The translations under genes and the position numbers were made by a program. Below, piece by piece: positions 25,501 through 32,934 of a DNA stretch of 64,000 bases. Each line of letters begins with the position of its first letter. The stretch's first letter is position 1. The notes under the pieces were generated by a model. The model saw nothing but the letters and a program-made list of their open reading frames with translations. It was not told the DNA's origin and ran no database searches. The stretch is from positions 310,001 through 374,000 of the forward strand of contig NZ_JARWAC010000011.1 in NCBI RefSeq assembly GCF_029846175.1, read 5' to 3'. This stretch comes from Sphaerisporangium sp. TRM90804 (GTDB taxonomy: Bacteria > Actinomycetota > Actinomycetes > Streptosporangiales > Streptosporangiaceae).

Positions 25501-25589
25501 GAGCACGCATCAAGCGTGGGGACCTCGAAGATCCGGAGCTGTCGGAGACTCCCTTCAAAGTGAGCCTTGAGCAGCCGGGCGACGACTGA
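22551..25589 (+). CDS. Large uncharacterised protein, first gene of a three-gene coupled operon
   Basis: The protein is 1012 aa with GGGAGG six bases before the ATG. I do not recognise a named family. There is no signal peptide or membrane segment. Residues 1-340 are beta-rich. Residues 357-395 contain LPWRQTWALTGFSQGDLRSS then LALAPQEEMTIEVSSWERR. Residues 395-530 are Ser/Thr- and charge-rich (SFESVQTQRDTDDVFSELTN, then STGNGSITVGAGGQVSDTS, then RTTRITDAVETGEQTRVTRK), an alternating pattern reminiscent of long amphipathic beta-hairpins. A helical segment at about 800-850 and a charged C-terminal coiled-coil (about 960-995) follow. Its stop shares a TGATG with the next start. Confidence 0.8.
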   Translation: MPDHNSPRPPGNHDDALPALQITRHFDFGQFVFLHSEFEDAREEPQQVVIDPTGGKYAAYHEWLVKVGKIELAKVGPRPPEQVPHELRDPLGGLSLDRLVEGREPTAWAPTELVIDSAHLKEVVSTKQVPFEDKTIVLELDEQAVASLSAGRKTLVMAGPHDGGTQPFLVELAVDVPLVQLSEPSVDRLLADGRVDQGAVVHDVELHESVTRALLDGRPAVAWTKGRQARLLRLEPPSRGERVTAAEVVVDDMAGFLTRPLVPGTDGRPVSVTLSSAHVSALRLDGTATVTVGDDQVTLVDGRREAAAALDGRRLANRALADRIHLKDPAPVQVLADGVAKWTKISGAPPAPANPIGLPVAVFLPWRQTWALTGFSQGDLRSSLALAPQEEMTIEVSSWERRLRTLDQSSQTDVEQSFESVQTQRDTDDVFSELTNRHDFAWQLEGSVDATYSTGNGSITVGAGGQVSDTSHLQSIARVTQQRVKESTQKSAARVRAIRTTRITDAVETGEQTRVTRKIKNANFSRTLTLDFFETLAHYRVTLAPRPERMMLVALLPNPLATKEFTRELVRRHESTLQRALLDGSLSEGFAACRKTRAYEKAKEIISDLAALGGQVDSAADGLGKGKRGSGVPVPTAQEKAVVELLTHIAAAYKKFEGATPDAALKRIPPGQTIQDEERADAQHWLFLRLAGKYLPSVVAGLAGLPKVPAITDAEPLVAVIPAPGSATTLESLNDKSDWDKEQAGLGVKIGDHVGRVDWNWSSGRAREEGLYTAGDGGISGLLGRLQQSYGAYLAKRSQGDMEAEKEVVIAQANAQQDRLSTADQLAMAFPLDELAAAREREEALLSHLNEHPDHYSFALFQGLSPAEQARHIEAGSKGALKVGMFEPRVIAVNGPHLAVPLAPQPAGELRDFVEVLRTGFRDAFGGTADTPDELVFPTPGLTISTRLGERTTAEDYVERSRAAELRRLVAEARAAELEADRRRARIKRGDLEDPELSETPFKVSLEQPGDD

Positions 25590-27049
25590 TGGCCGGCGGG
25601 ACCACCTTGGGCGGCACCGGCGAGCCCGAGGTCGCGCGGCATCGTGACGGGCCCGCCGACGCCGCCTCGGTGCTGGTCGTGGTGGATCCCGGACCGGACA
25701 AGCCCCGAAGCGCCCAGGCCTCGCGCGAGCGGGACCACCTGGCCTACCGGGCGCCGCCGCGGCGTCCCCTGGTCACCGTCAACGGACGGCTGTACGAGCT
25801 GCCCCACGACGACGAGGCGGCCCTGCTCGACTTCCTGACCATGGCGTATCTCGTCTACGGCTGGGGCCCGATCGTCGCCGTCGGCCGGGAGCTGGCGCAG
25901 ATGCGCTTACTCAAGCTGCATCCCGGCCGGGGCGCGGCGTCCCCGCTGAGCCTGCGCATCGTCGACGTGGGACTGACGGAGATCTCACAGTGGATCCTCG
26001 CCTACGAGAAGGCCGCCCTGGAGTTCCGGCTGGAGGTGCTGCGCAAGGCCCGGAGCCTGGAGGACACGGCCAGGGACATCGTCCTGACGATGCTGCGGCG
26101 CAGCGCCGGGCGGGTCGTGGACGAGGCGATGCGCTACTTCCAGTGGAAGTCGCGCGACGGTGCGGTGGCGGCGCTCCAGGCCCTGCCCGCGGCCGAGATC
26201 CAGGAGGACGAGGAGGCGGTGCGCGACCTGCGCGACCGCCTGGAACGCCTCGCGCCGTCCGCCAGAACCGTTCAGGAGCTGAACCGGGAAGCGCAGGAGG
26301 AGGAGGCGGGACAGAGACGGTCTCTCGGCCGCGACCAGGTCGGCATCGTCTCGCCGACGAGGGTCGCCAAGCTGGAGAAGACGCGCGAGGCCGGTCGCCG
26401 GGCGCGCGACGCCTACGTGAAAGCCCTGTTCGACGAGGCGGCGGGCGCCGCCGTGCTCTTCCGCTTCGACCTGGAGTCCGTGGTGACGGCGGTCGACAAG
26501 CCGGCGGAGCTGAGCGGTCTCGTGTTCACCCGGCTCCAGGGCACGTGGAACGCAACCCAACGGCTCTACGAGCCCCTGCGCGCCAGACGCCCCGCCAGGG
26601 TCGTCGGCGAGCAGGACGTACGCGGGGGCGGCCTGCCCGAGCGGCTCATCGCGGCGAAGATCGGCGACTCGGTCTGGACGCACCGGAAGGTGGTCGCCGC
26701 CGCCCTGGACCGGCTGCCGGTGATCGACCGCGACCTTTACGAGCGCATGCTGGACAATCTCGCCGCCGCGCAGGCCGATGAGGAGATCGCCGGCACCCGC
26801 CTGGGCGTCCTGCGGGATCTCGGCCTCGGCGCGCTGACCATCGCGCTCACCGTCGTCTGCCCGCCGGCCGGCATCGCGCTGGACGTCGGCCTGTCGGTGG
26901 GCGACGTCGTCTCCACCGTCGCCGAGTACCTGGAGACGGCCGCCGAGAGCCTGTCCGATCTCGACCCGCGCGAGTGCCTGGCGGACGTCGAGCCGTCGGC
27001 CGTGCCGATCATCCTGTCGGTGGCGGGCGCGCTGCTGAGCGTCGGCTGA
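25589..27049 (+). CDS. Uncharacterised protein with coiled-coil middle and hydrophobic C-terminal segment
   Basis: The protein is 486 aa. The start codon overlaps the previous stop (TGATG), so the two are translationally coupled. Residues 1-60 are disordered-looking. The middle (about 120-330) is highly charged and helical, with likely coiled-coil around VRDLRDRLERLAPSARTVQE and VAKLEKTREAGRRARDAYVK. Residues about 410-445 form a long Gly/Ala/Val stretch, LGALTIALTVVCPPAGIALD, continuing VGLSVGDVV. Such stretches can insert into membranes and are frequent before toxin domains in polymorphic toxins, but no toxin domain follows here. I cannot assign a function. Confidence 0.78.
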   Translation: MAGGTTLGGTGEPEVARHRDGPADAASVLVVVDPGPDKPRSAQASRERDHLAYRAPPRRPLVTVNGRLYELPHDDEAALLDFLTMAYLVYGWGPIVAVGRELAQMRLLKLHPGRGAASPLSLRIVDVGLTEISQWILAYEKAALEFRLEVLRKARSLEDTARDIVLTMLRRSAGRVVDEAMRYFQWKSRDGAVAALQALPAAEIQEDEEAVRDLRDRLERLAPSARTVQELNREAQEEEAGQRRSLGRDQVGIVSPTRVAKLEKTREAGRRARDAYVKALFDEAAGAAVLFRFDLESVVTAVDKPAELSGLVFTRLQGTWNATQRLYEPLRARRPARVVGEQDVRGGGLPERLIAAKIGDSVWTHRKVVAAALDRLPVIDRDLYERMLDNLAAAQADEEIAGTRLGVLRDLGLGALTIALTVVCPPAGIALDVGLSVGDVVSTVAEYLETAAESLSDLDPRECLADVEPSAVPIILSVAGALLSVG

Positions 27050-28317
27050 TGGCTCCCAAGATCCCCGCGCGGATCCAGGAGCTGACCCAGTGGCTCGACA
27101 AGATGCACCACGTGGATCCCGACCTGATCGAGGAGCTGATCCTCAGCACGTCCCAGATCAGGTTGTTCCGCAAGGGCGCCCGTGGGGTCGAGACCGACCT
27201 GCTGATCGAACCGGTGATCCGCGCGCTCGGCGAAGACCTGCTGCGGGAGCATTCGGCGCTGGTGCCCCTGATGAAGGGCGTCTACAAGCAGTTCCAGCTC
27301 GCCGTCCGCCATCCGGGCAAGGCGTCGTTCGCCGTGGACGAGCTCCTGGAGCTGCGGCGCGCGTGGCAGCCCCTGAAGGCGGAGCTGAGCAGGAGCGAGG
27401 TCGAGGACGCGGGCGAGTTCGCCCGGTGGTTCGACCAGGAGGTGGAGGAGATGACGGCGATCGTCCGGCGCGGCGGGACGCCGGGGCGCGCCCCGCGCAA
27501 AGGTGTTCAGGCGGCCCCCCGGAAGGTCAGCCGGGAGGACGCGCGCGCCGCGTACAAGGTCTTCACCGGCGCGATGGCGGACTCCTCACCCGCCACGTTC
27601 GTCCTGATGCAGCAACTCAGCTTCTTCTTCCGGCCGAGCGACCCGATCTGGCTCTCCATGGCGGAGGCGGTCGCTTCGACCGGCGTGAAGAACGTCGACG
27701 CGCTGGCCGTCAGAATCCAGGGGATCCTCGGCGAGGGGCTGGCACTTCGCCATCCGTGGGTCTTGCATCTGATGTCCGAAGGCGCCAGACGGGCGCAGAG
27801 ACTGGCGGGTCTGCTCGGCCCGGAATGGAAGATCGTCTTCGTGGAGGGGGCGGCCTACGCGAGCAAGACCTCAGGCGCCGGGCTGGGGCAGCTCTACGAC
27901 GGCTCGATCTGGATCGTCCGGAAAGGGCAGGGCGGGGAGCCGCTGGAGGCCGCGCCGGTCTGGGTGCTGGAGGTCAAGAGCGGGCGGGTGTCGGAGGCGA
28001 TGAGGCAGATCGCCAAGGGCTTCGTGCGGGAGCTGGACAAGACGGTCCGGTTGCCCCGGCCGGACGGCTCGACCGCCGAGTGCACCGTCAGGAGCCTGCG
28101 CGCCCTGCTCGGGGACAAGGCCGATCTGGTCAAGGACGAGATCGGCGAGGCCTCGACCCAGCGGGTGCTCGTCGCGCCACGCGCCCCCGGCGACCGCTCC
28201 GTGCGGCACCTGCCGAAGGGGGTGGCGGTCGACTACATCATGTCGTTCATGTCCCAGCGGGATATGCGGACCGTGTCGCGGGCCTTGGCGGCGGCCCATG
28301 CGAAGGTTGCCCGGTAG
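27049..28317 (+). CDS. Uncharacterised protein with PD-(D/E)XK nuclease-like core
   Basis: The protein is 422 aa. Its start again overlaps the previous stop (TGATG). The N-terminal half is helical with no recognised motif (residues 1-150), and residues 165-250 are helical. In the C-terminal part LYDGSIWIV (Asp284) is followed by PVWVLEVKSG (Glu308-x-Lys310) and then AMRQIAKGF (Gln320). That is the D...ExK...Q order of the restriction-endonuclease-like fold. It is therefore a candidate DNA or RNA nuclease. What directs it, and how its two partner proteins contribute, is unknown. Confidence 0.78.
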   Translation: MAPKIPARIQELTQWLDKMHHVDPDLIEELILSTSQIRLFRKGARGVETDLLIEPVIRALGEDLLREHSALVPLMKGVYKQFQLAVRHPGKASFAVDELLELRRAWQPLKAELSRSEVEDAGEFARWFDQEVEEMTAIVRRGGTPGRAPRKGVQAAPRKVSREDARAAYKVFTGAMADSSPATFVLMQQLSFFFRPSDPIWLSMAEAVASTGVKNVDALAVRIQGILGEGLALRHPWVLHLMSEGARRAQRLAGLLGPEWKIVFVEGAAYASKTSGAGLGQLYDGSIWIVRKGQGGEPLEAAPVWVLEVKSGRVSEAMRQIAKGFVRELDKTVRLPRPDGSTAECTVRSLRALLGDKADLVKDEIGEASTQRVLVAPRAPGDRSVRHLPKGVAVDYIMSFMSQRDMRTVSRALAAAHAKVAR

Positions 28318-28338
28318 GCGTGGTGCGGCCGCCCGTCG

Positions 28339-29079
28339 TCAGCGGTCCGGCGGGATGCGGTAGACGGACACGTGGGAGCGGCTGTCGGCGGTGAAGGGGG
28401 CGCCGGACCAGTCGCCGTGCCTGGTCTCCAGTTCGAAGCCGGCGAGCTGGGCCATGAGGTCGAGTTCGGCGGGCCAGATGTAGCGGTGCGGGCTGCGGGA
28501 CAGCCGGGCCTGCCTGCCGTCGTCGAACTGGAAGTGGTGCGACACGACGTGCTGCAGCAGGACGTCGTAGGTGTCAAGGCCGATGTATCCGGGCTCGCAC
28601 TGCCACACCGTGGCCTGGCGGCCCGGCGGGAGCTGGCGCAGCTCGGGGACCCACAGCTCGATCACGAACCGGCCGCCGGGCGTGAGGTGGCGGGCGGCGT
28701 TGCGGAAGCACGCGACCTGCTCGGCCTGGGTGAGCAGGTTGGAGATCGTGTTGTAGACGAGGTAGACGAGCGTGTACGTCCCGGGCGCGGTGGCGGTCGC
28801 CATGTCGCCGGCGACCACCGGGATCGCCGTCTCGTCGGCCTTCTCGCGCAGCCGGTCGAGCATCGCGGGTGACAGCTCGATGCCGGTGACGGGCACGCCC
28901 CGCCCGGCGAGCGGGACGGCCACGCGGCCGGTCCCGACGGCGAACTCCAAAGCCCGCCCGTCGCCGGCGAGCGCGGCCAGGCGGTCCACGGCCGGCCCAA
29001 CGACCTCGGGCGCGAACATGCCGGTGCCCGGCGTGTCATAGCGCCGGGCGGTGTCGGCGTCCCAGATCTCCTGTTCCAT
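28339..29079 (-). CDS. SAM-dependent class I methyltransferase
   Basis: The protein is 246 aa from the ATG at 29079, which has GTGGGGG just upstream; ATG 29097 is an alternative. It starts EIWDADTARRYDTPGTGMF. SAM-binding motif I is LEFAVGTGRVAVPLAGRGVP, followed by GIELSPAMLDRLREKA, and then GDMATATAPGTYTLVYLVYNTI and LTPGGRFVIELWVP complete the Methyltransf_25-type core. Its substrate is unknown. It is convergent with the three-gene unknown operon, 21 bp away. Confidence 0.88.
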   Translation of the reverse strand: MEQEIWDADTARRYDTPGTGMFAPEVVGPAVDRLAALAGDGRALEFAVGTGRVAVPLAGRGVPVTGIELSPAMLDRLREKADETAIPVVAGDMATATAPGTYTLVYLVYNTISNLLTQAEQVACFRNAARHLTPGGRFVIELWVPELRQLPPGRQATVWQCEPGYIGLDTYDVLLQHVVSHHFQFDDGRQARLSRSPHRYIWPAELDLMAQLAGFELETRHGDWSGAPFTADSRSHVSVYRIPPDR

Positions 29080-29131
29080 GTCCCCCACGATCGTCATGAG
29101 GCGCACGGACTGTCCAACGATTTTGCGGCGG

Positions 29132-29911
29132 TCACGCGTCTCTGCGGGTGATCAGGAGGGCCGCCACGACGAGCGGCACCACCGCGTAGGCGGCCAGGAG
29201 CGCCGCGGCCACCGGAGGCGGCAGCAGCGCCCCGTAGACCGAATGGGTCAGGTCGGCGCCCGTGATCTGGCCCGGCAGCGCGGGCAGCATCACGGAGCCG
29301 AGTCGCTCGCTCCACGGCTCCGGCAGGTTCCCGGCGATCATCGGCAGCAGGTAGACCAGCACCACGATCGAGGCGATCGCCCCCGCCGACGACCGCAGGA
29401 TCGCGCCGAAGCCCAGCCCGGCCAGCGCGAACACCATCACCGACACGCCCGAGGCGAGCATCATGGGCGCCTTCTCCGCGAACGGCGCGAGGTAGACGCC
29501 GCCGAACCGATCGCCGATCATGGCGCGGCTGACGAAGTAGGTCGCGAACACGACCACCGGCCCGACCGCCAGCGCCACGGCTCCGACGATCGCGGCCTTG
29601 GCCGCGAGTACCCTCCGGCGCCGCGGCTCCGCGGTGAAGGTGAGACGAATCGTCCCGGTGACGTACTCGGAGGTGATCGCCAGCACGCCCAGCACGCCCA
29701 TGCACAGCTGCGGCACCAGGAGGGTGACCAGCTCGATCTCGGCTATGCGGGCCGTCGCCCGCCGCTCGGGCGAGGCGCCGTCGAAGACGTTCACCGCCGA
29801 CCAGGCGACCACGACGCCGAGCAGGATGCCCGCGAGGGCGGCGGCGACGGCGATGCCGGTCGAGCGGATCGAGCGGAGCTTCAGCCATTCGGCCGACAGG
29901 ACGGCGCTCAC
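29132..29911 (-). CDS. ABC-2 type transporter permease
   Basis: The 259-aa protein has six hydrophobic segments. It begins with SAEWLKLRSIRSTGIAVAAA, the usual start of actinomycete ABC-2 permeases, and ends in ITRRDA. VLAITSEYVTGTIRLTFTAE is the conserved first cytoplasmic loop. Its GTG start overlaps by four bases the stop of a short upstream frame that looks like the remnant of the cognate ATPase. No intact ATPase gene is adjacent, so the permease may be orphaned or served in trans. The divergent two-component pair probably regulated the transporter. Confidence 0.87.
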   Translation of the reverse strand: MSAVLSAEWLKLRSIRSTGIAVAAALAGILLGVVVAWSAVNVFDGASPERRATARIAEIELVTLLVPQLCMGVLGVLAITSEYVTGTIRLTFTAEPRRRRVLAAKAAIVGAVALAVGPVVVFATYFVSRAMIGDRFGGVYLAPFAEKAPMMLASGVSVMVFALAGLGFGAILRSSAGAIASIVVLVYLLPMIAGNLPEPWSERLGSVMLPALPGQITGADLTHSVYGALLPPPVAAALLAAYAVVPLVVAALLITRRDA

Positions 29912-30111
29912 CGTCCGCTCCCGTGTCGCGGGCCGGACGCGGCGGGGCCCGGACGGGCGTCCTCGGGCGGGGCGTCCCGGGAGGCCGGCTCGGTGCCGGC
30001 GACCGGCTGTCCTCGCCCGACGACCGCCGGCTGACGGCAGGGCGGTTCACCGAGGGCCGTCGTGGGTCCCTGGCGCTTGGGCGGCTGGTGGGCTTCGATC
30101 ACGCGCTTCAC
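29908..30111 (-). pseudogene. Probable ABC transporter ATPase remnant with a large internal deletion
   Basis: From the GTG at 30102 the frame reads VIEAHQPPKRQGPTTALGEP, which closely follows the usual opening of drug-exporter-type ATPases (MIEAHQLTKRYGxTTAL). Walker A, the signature motif and Walker B are all absent, and only about 45 more codons remain. The frame ends in a TGA that overlaps the permease start by four bases (GTGA), exactly where an ATPase gene would couple to its permease. Confidence 0.5.
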
Positions 30112-30243
30112 GGTTTCGCACGCCGGTGCCCCGGCGCGTCGGACCGAGGGCTGGACGCCGGGTCCGTGCGGGGGCTGACGTGGGCGGCGGCATCAGACCA
30201 CGGGATGACGTCGCCGCCCCCGGCCCGTGGATATCGTCATGAC

Positions 30244-31416
30244 GTGGACCATCCGCCCCTCGGCCGCCGGTCGCTGATCGGGCTCGACTGCCTGGCGGCC
30301 GCCCTCTACACGGCCGTCACGCTGCCGGCCGATCTGGGGCTGGTTCCCTGCCTGGTCGTGGCGGGCGTCGGGCTCCCCGTCGCGGTGCGGCGGCTGTGGC
30401 CGCTTCCGGTCTTCTGCGTCGTCCTGGCCATGTCGGCGGTGGCGATGTCCCTCGGTGTGCTGCGCGACCCGTTCGTCGCGGCGGCCTTCGCGCTCTACAC
30501 GGTCGCGGTCGGCCGGCCGTCCCGCCGGCAGGTGTCCACCTCCGCGATGGGCACGCTCAGCGCCGCCGGCCTGCTGGCCGTGGCGACGATCGGCCTGTCC
30601 GTGCCCGAGACGCCGTCCTGGTGGATGAACCGTCTCGGGCTGCTCCCCGGCGGCCTGGTGGCCCTGGGCGGGGCCCTGACCGTGGGCCGTGCCGTGCGGG
30701 ACAGGCGGGCTTTCATGGCCCGCTCCGCCGAGCAGCTCGCCCAGCGGGCGGTGGCCCGGGAGCAGCTGCGCATCGCGCGTGAGCTGCACGACATCGTCGC
30801 GCACAGCATGAGCGTGATCGCGGTCAAGGCGGGCATCGCCAACCACGTCGCCGAGGCCAGGCCGCAGGAGGCGCGCGACGCCCTGGCCGTCATCGAGACC
30901 ACCAGCCGCGGCGCGCTGGTCGAGCTCCGCCACATGCTCGACGTCCTGCGCACCGCCGCCGGCCCGGCCCACGCGGACCCCGCCAAGCCGTCCGGCCCGG
31001 GGACGCCCGCCCAGGCGGGCCTCGCTCCCGCGCCGGGGCTCGCCGGGCTGCCCGGCCTGGTCGAACGCGCGGGAATGGCGGGGGTGCGGGTCGACCTGAA
31101 GGTGGACGCGGACGAACTGCCCGAGGGGGTGGAGCTGTCGGTCTACCGGATCGTCCAGGAGGCCCTCACCAACGTCGTCAAGCACGCCGCCCCGGCCCGC
31201 TGCGCGGTGACCGTCACCTCCGACGGCCGCGAGGTGGGCGTCGAGGTCACCGACGACGGGCCCGGCACGCGCACCCTGCCCGCGTCCCCGGACGGTCACG
31301 GCCTGATCGGGATGCGCGAGCGTGTCACCCTTTACGGCGGAACCTTCACCGCCGGGCCACGCCCCCAGGGCGGGTTCCGGGTATCCGTCCGGCTTCCGTA
31401 TGGGGAGGTTTCGTGA
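30244..31416 (+). CDS. Two-component sensor histidine kinase (NarL/HisKA_3 type)
   Basis: The protein is 390 aa from the GTG at 30244. A TATCGT eight bases upstream would make the mRNA leaderless; ATG 30205 is the alternative. Four or five membrane segments lie in residues 10-150. The dimerisation/phosphoacceptor motif is ARELHDIVAHSMSVIAVKAG (His182). HATPase_c follows, with VYRIVQEALTNVVKHA and VTDDGPG, then GHGLIGMRERVTLYGGTF. It is partnered with the response regulator downstream. The divergent ABC permease is the likely regulated target. Confidence 0.92.
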   Translation: MDHPPLGRRSLIGLDCLAAALYTAVTLPADLGLVPCLVVAGVGLPVAVRRLWPLPVFCVVLAMSAVAMSLGVLRDPFVAAAFALYTVAVGRPSRRQVSTSAMGTLSAAGLLAVATIGLSVPETPSWWMNRLGLLPGGLVALGGALTVGRAVRDRRAFMARSAEQLAQRAVAREQLRIARELHDIVAHSMSVIAVKAGIANHVAEARPQEARDALAVIETTSRGALVELRHMLDVLRTAAGPAHADPAKPSGPGTPAQAGLAPAPGLAGLPGLVERAGMAGVRVDLKVDADELPEGVELSVYRIVQEALTNVVKHAAPARCAVTVTSDGREVGVEVTDDGPGTRTLPASPDGHGLIGMRERVTLYGGTFTAGPRPQGGFRVSVRLPYGEVS

Positions 31417-31500
31417 TCCGTACCTCCGGCACCGGGCCGCGTTCTCGGGGCGGTTCGCGGGTGTCCGTCCGGCTTCTGTACGGGGAGGCCTCGTGATCCG
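31332..31500 (+). repeat. 81-bp tandem duplication at the kinase/regulator junction
   Basis: The block ending TCCGTCCGGCTTCCGTATGG, GGAGGTTTCGTGATCCG (GTG at 31412) recurs as TCCGTCCGGCTTCTGTACGG, GGAGGCCTCGTGATCCG (GTG at 31493), exactly 81 bp (27 codons) later. The first copy encodes the kinase C-terminus. The second is a diverged copy of that C-terminus lying between the genes and supplying the regulator's ribosome-binding site and start codon. Confidence 0.8.
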
Positions 31501-32152
31501 CGTGCTCGTCGCCGACGACCAGGCGTTGCTCCGGGGGAGTTTCAAGGTGCTGGTCGAGACCGCCCCGGGGCTCGTCGTGGTCGGGGAGGCGAGTACCGGG
31601 GCCGAGGCCGTACAGCTGGCCCGGCGCGAGCGGCCCGACGTCGTGCTGATGGACGTCCGGATGCCCGAGATGGACGGCATCGAGGCGACCCGCCGCATCT
31701 GCGGCGAGCCGGAGACGTCCGGAGTGCGGGTGCTCATGCTCACCACGTTCGACCTCGACGTCTACGTCTACGGGGCGCTCCGCGCGGGCGCCAGCGGCTT
31801 CCTGCTCAAGGACACCCCGCCCGCCGGCCTGTTGTCGGCCATCGAGGTCGTCGCCTCCGGCGAGGCGCTTCTCGCCCCGACCGTGACCCGCCGCCTGATC
31901 GCCGAGTTCGCCCGCCGTGCCGACCCGCCCCGCCGCGTCGCGCTGGACGGCGTCACCGAGCGCGAGCGGGAGGTCCTGGGCCTGATCGCCCGCGGCCTGT
32001 CCAACACCGAGCTCGCCGCCCATCTGCAGCTCAGCCTCGCCACCGTGAAGACCCACATCGGCCGCCTGCTCACCAAGCTCGACGCCCGCGACCGCGCCCA
32101 ACTGGTCATCGCCGCCTACGAGTCCGGCACGGTCAGCGTCTCCCGCGACTGA
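31493..32152 (+). CDS. NarL/LuxR-family response regulator
   Basis: The protein is 219 aa from the GTG at 31493. The receiver domain has the acidic pair ADD (8-9), the phosphoacceptor Asp54 in VLMDVRMPEMDG, the Thr in LTTFD and the Lys in LLKDTPP. A LuxR-type HTH follows (about 150-210), with VTEREREVLGLIARGLSNTE then LSLATVKTHIGRLLTKL. It forms a pair with the kinase at 30244. Its start region is the second copy of a tandem duplication. Confidence 0.94.
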   Translation: MIRVLVADDQALLRGSFKVLVETAPGLVVVGEASTGAEAVQLARRERPDVVLMDVRMPEMDGIEATRRICGEPETSGVRVLMLTTFDLDVYVYGALRAGASGFLLKDTPPAGLLSAIEVVASGEALLAPTVTRRLIAEFARRADPPRRVALDGVTEREREVLGLIARGLSNTELAAHLQLSLATVKTHIGRLLTKLDARDRAQLVIAAYESGTVSVSRD

Positions 32153-32463
32153 GCCCCTTCGGGCGGACCGCTCCGGACGCCCTTGCGGCGGGCCCGTCGG
32201 CGTGAGAAAGCGGTGGCCCGCCCGAACGCGCGATGATCTTCATGGCGGCGTCGCGCTCTACGCGAGGGGCGGCTCGGCGGCCGAAGGCGCCGTGGTGCGC
32301 CCTCGCTGACCAGCGGCTTCTCGGTCTGACCGACCGGTGTCCTGCTCGCAGTCCGTCATGGGGCATCACGGTAGCGAGGGAGCCGGTCGCCGTCCGCGCG
32401 ACATCACTCCGTACGCTGTATAATATACATTGTACGGAGTTTGGGACGACAGGAAGGACGCGG
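32153..32463. other. Gene-free stretch ahead of the NTF2-like gene
   Basis: The first 250 bases show no gene on either strand. The last 60 bases hold the regulated promoter at 32406-32440 and a GGAAGG ribosome-binding site for the gene at 32464. Operators of this type are often bound by a divergently encoded TetR-family repressor, but no such gene or remnant is visible here. Confidence 0.5.
32406..32440 (+). promoter_or_regulatory. Promoter embedded in a concentric double dyad
   Basis: ACTCCGTAC (32406-32414) and GTACGGAGT (32432-32440) are a perfect 9-bp inverted repeat. Inside it TGTATA-A-TATACA (32417-32429) is a second perfect inverted repeat with the same centre, 32423. A consensus -10, TATAAT (32419-32424), lies in the inner dyad, while no good -35 is seen. 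A dimeric, probably TetR-like repressor or an activator binding here would control the promoter tightly. Confidence 0.8.
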
Positions 32464-32889
32464 GTGTACGAGCCGAGCGACGAGGAACTGAAGAGCATCG
32501 AGGCGTGGTTCGCGGAGTACGACTCGCTGGCCGACCGCGGCGCCATCGAGCGGCTCGCCGATCTGGCGGTCTTCCCGATGAACCTGGTCACCGACGTGCC
32601 CGGCGCCTACGCGGCCGTGCGCCAGTGGTCGCGGGAGGAGTACGTCGAGGCGATGCGGGAGACCATGGGCGAGGGTACGGCCGGGCTCGGCCTCCGGTCG
32701 AAGCGCACGCCGCGCTTCATCAGCCAGAACCTGGTGCTGGTGGAGACCACGGCGACGATGACCATCGAGAACGAGCCCCAGACCATGCACTACGCCGACC
32801 TCCTGGTGCGCACCGAGGGCGGATGGGCGTTCCAGACGATGGTCCAGGGAGGCTGGGGCACGGGCTGGCCCCCCGCGAAACGCGGCTGA
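32464..32889 (+). CDS. SnoaL/NTF2-like small protein
   Basis: The protein is 141 aa from the GTG at 32464, behind AGGAAGG. The pattern ELKSIEAWFAEYDSLADRGA, FPMNLVTDVP, RQWSREEYVEAM, then VLVETTATMTIENEPQTMHY and ADLLVRTEGGWAFQTMVQGG, is that of a cone-shaped NTF2-like (SnoaL/DUF4440-type) fold. Such proteins are small enzymes or binding proteins. The gene is monocistronic behind a strongly regulated promoter, which suggests an inducible detoxification or stress function (inferred). Confidence 0.75.
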   Translation: MYEPSDEELKSIEAWFAEYDSLADRGAIERLADLAVFPMNLVTDVPGAYAAVRQWSREEYVEAMRETMGEGTAGLGLRSKRTPRFISQNLVLVETTATMTIENEPQTMHYADLLVRTEGGWAFQTMVQGGWGTGWPPAKRG

Positions 32890-32934
32890 CCTCGCACGCC
32901 GCAGACGGCGCGCCGTGCGGCCGGTGCGGCCGTG

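Noticed and set aside
22551-28317. Reading the unknown operon as part of a contractile injection system
   Set aside because: No sheath, tube, baseplate, AAA+ or spike gene is present in the flanks, which are ordinary metabolic genes. The idea stays untested rather than supported.
32133-32591. Minus-strand open frame across the 32406 operator, possibly a divergent TetR gene
   Set aside because: There is no HTH or TetR pattern in the translation, and it overlaps both flanking genes.
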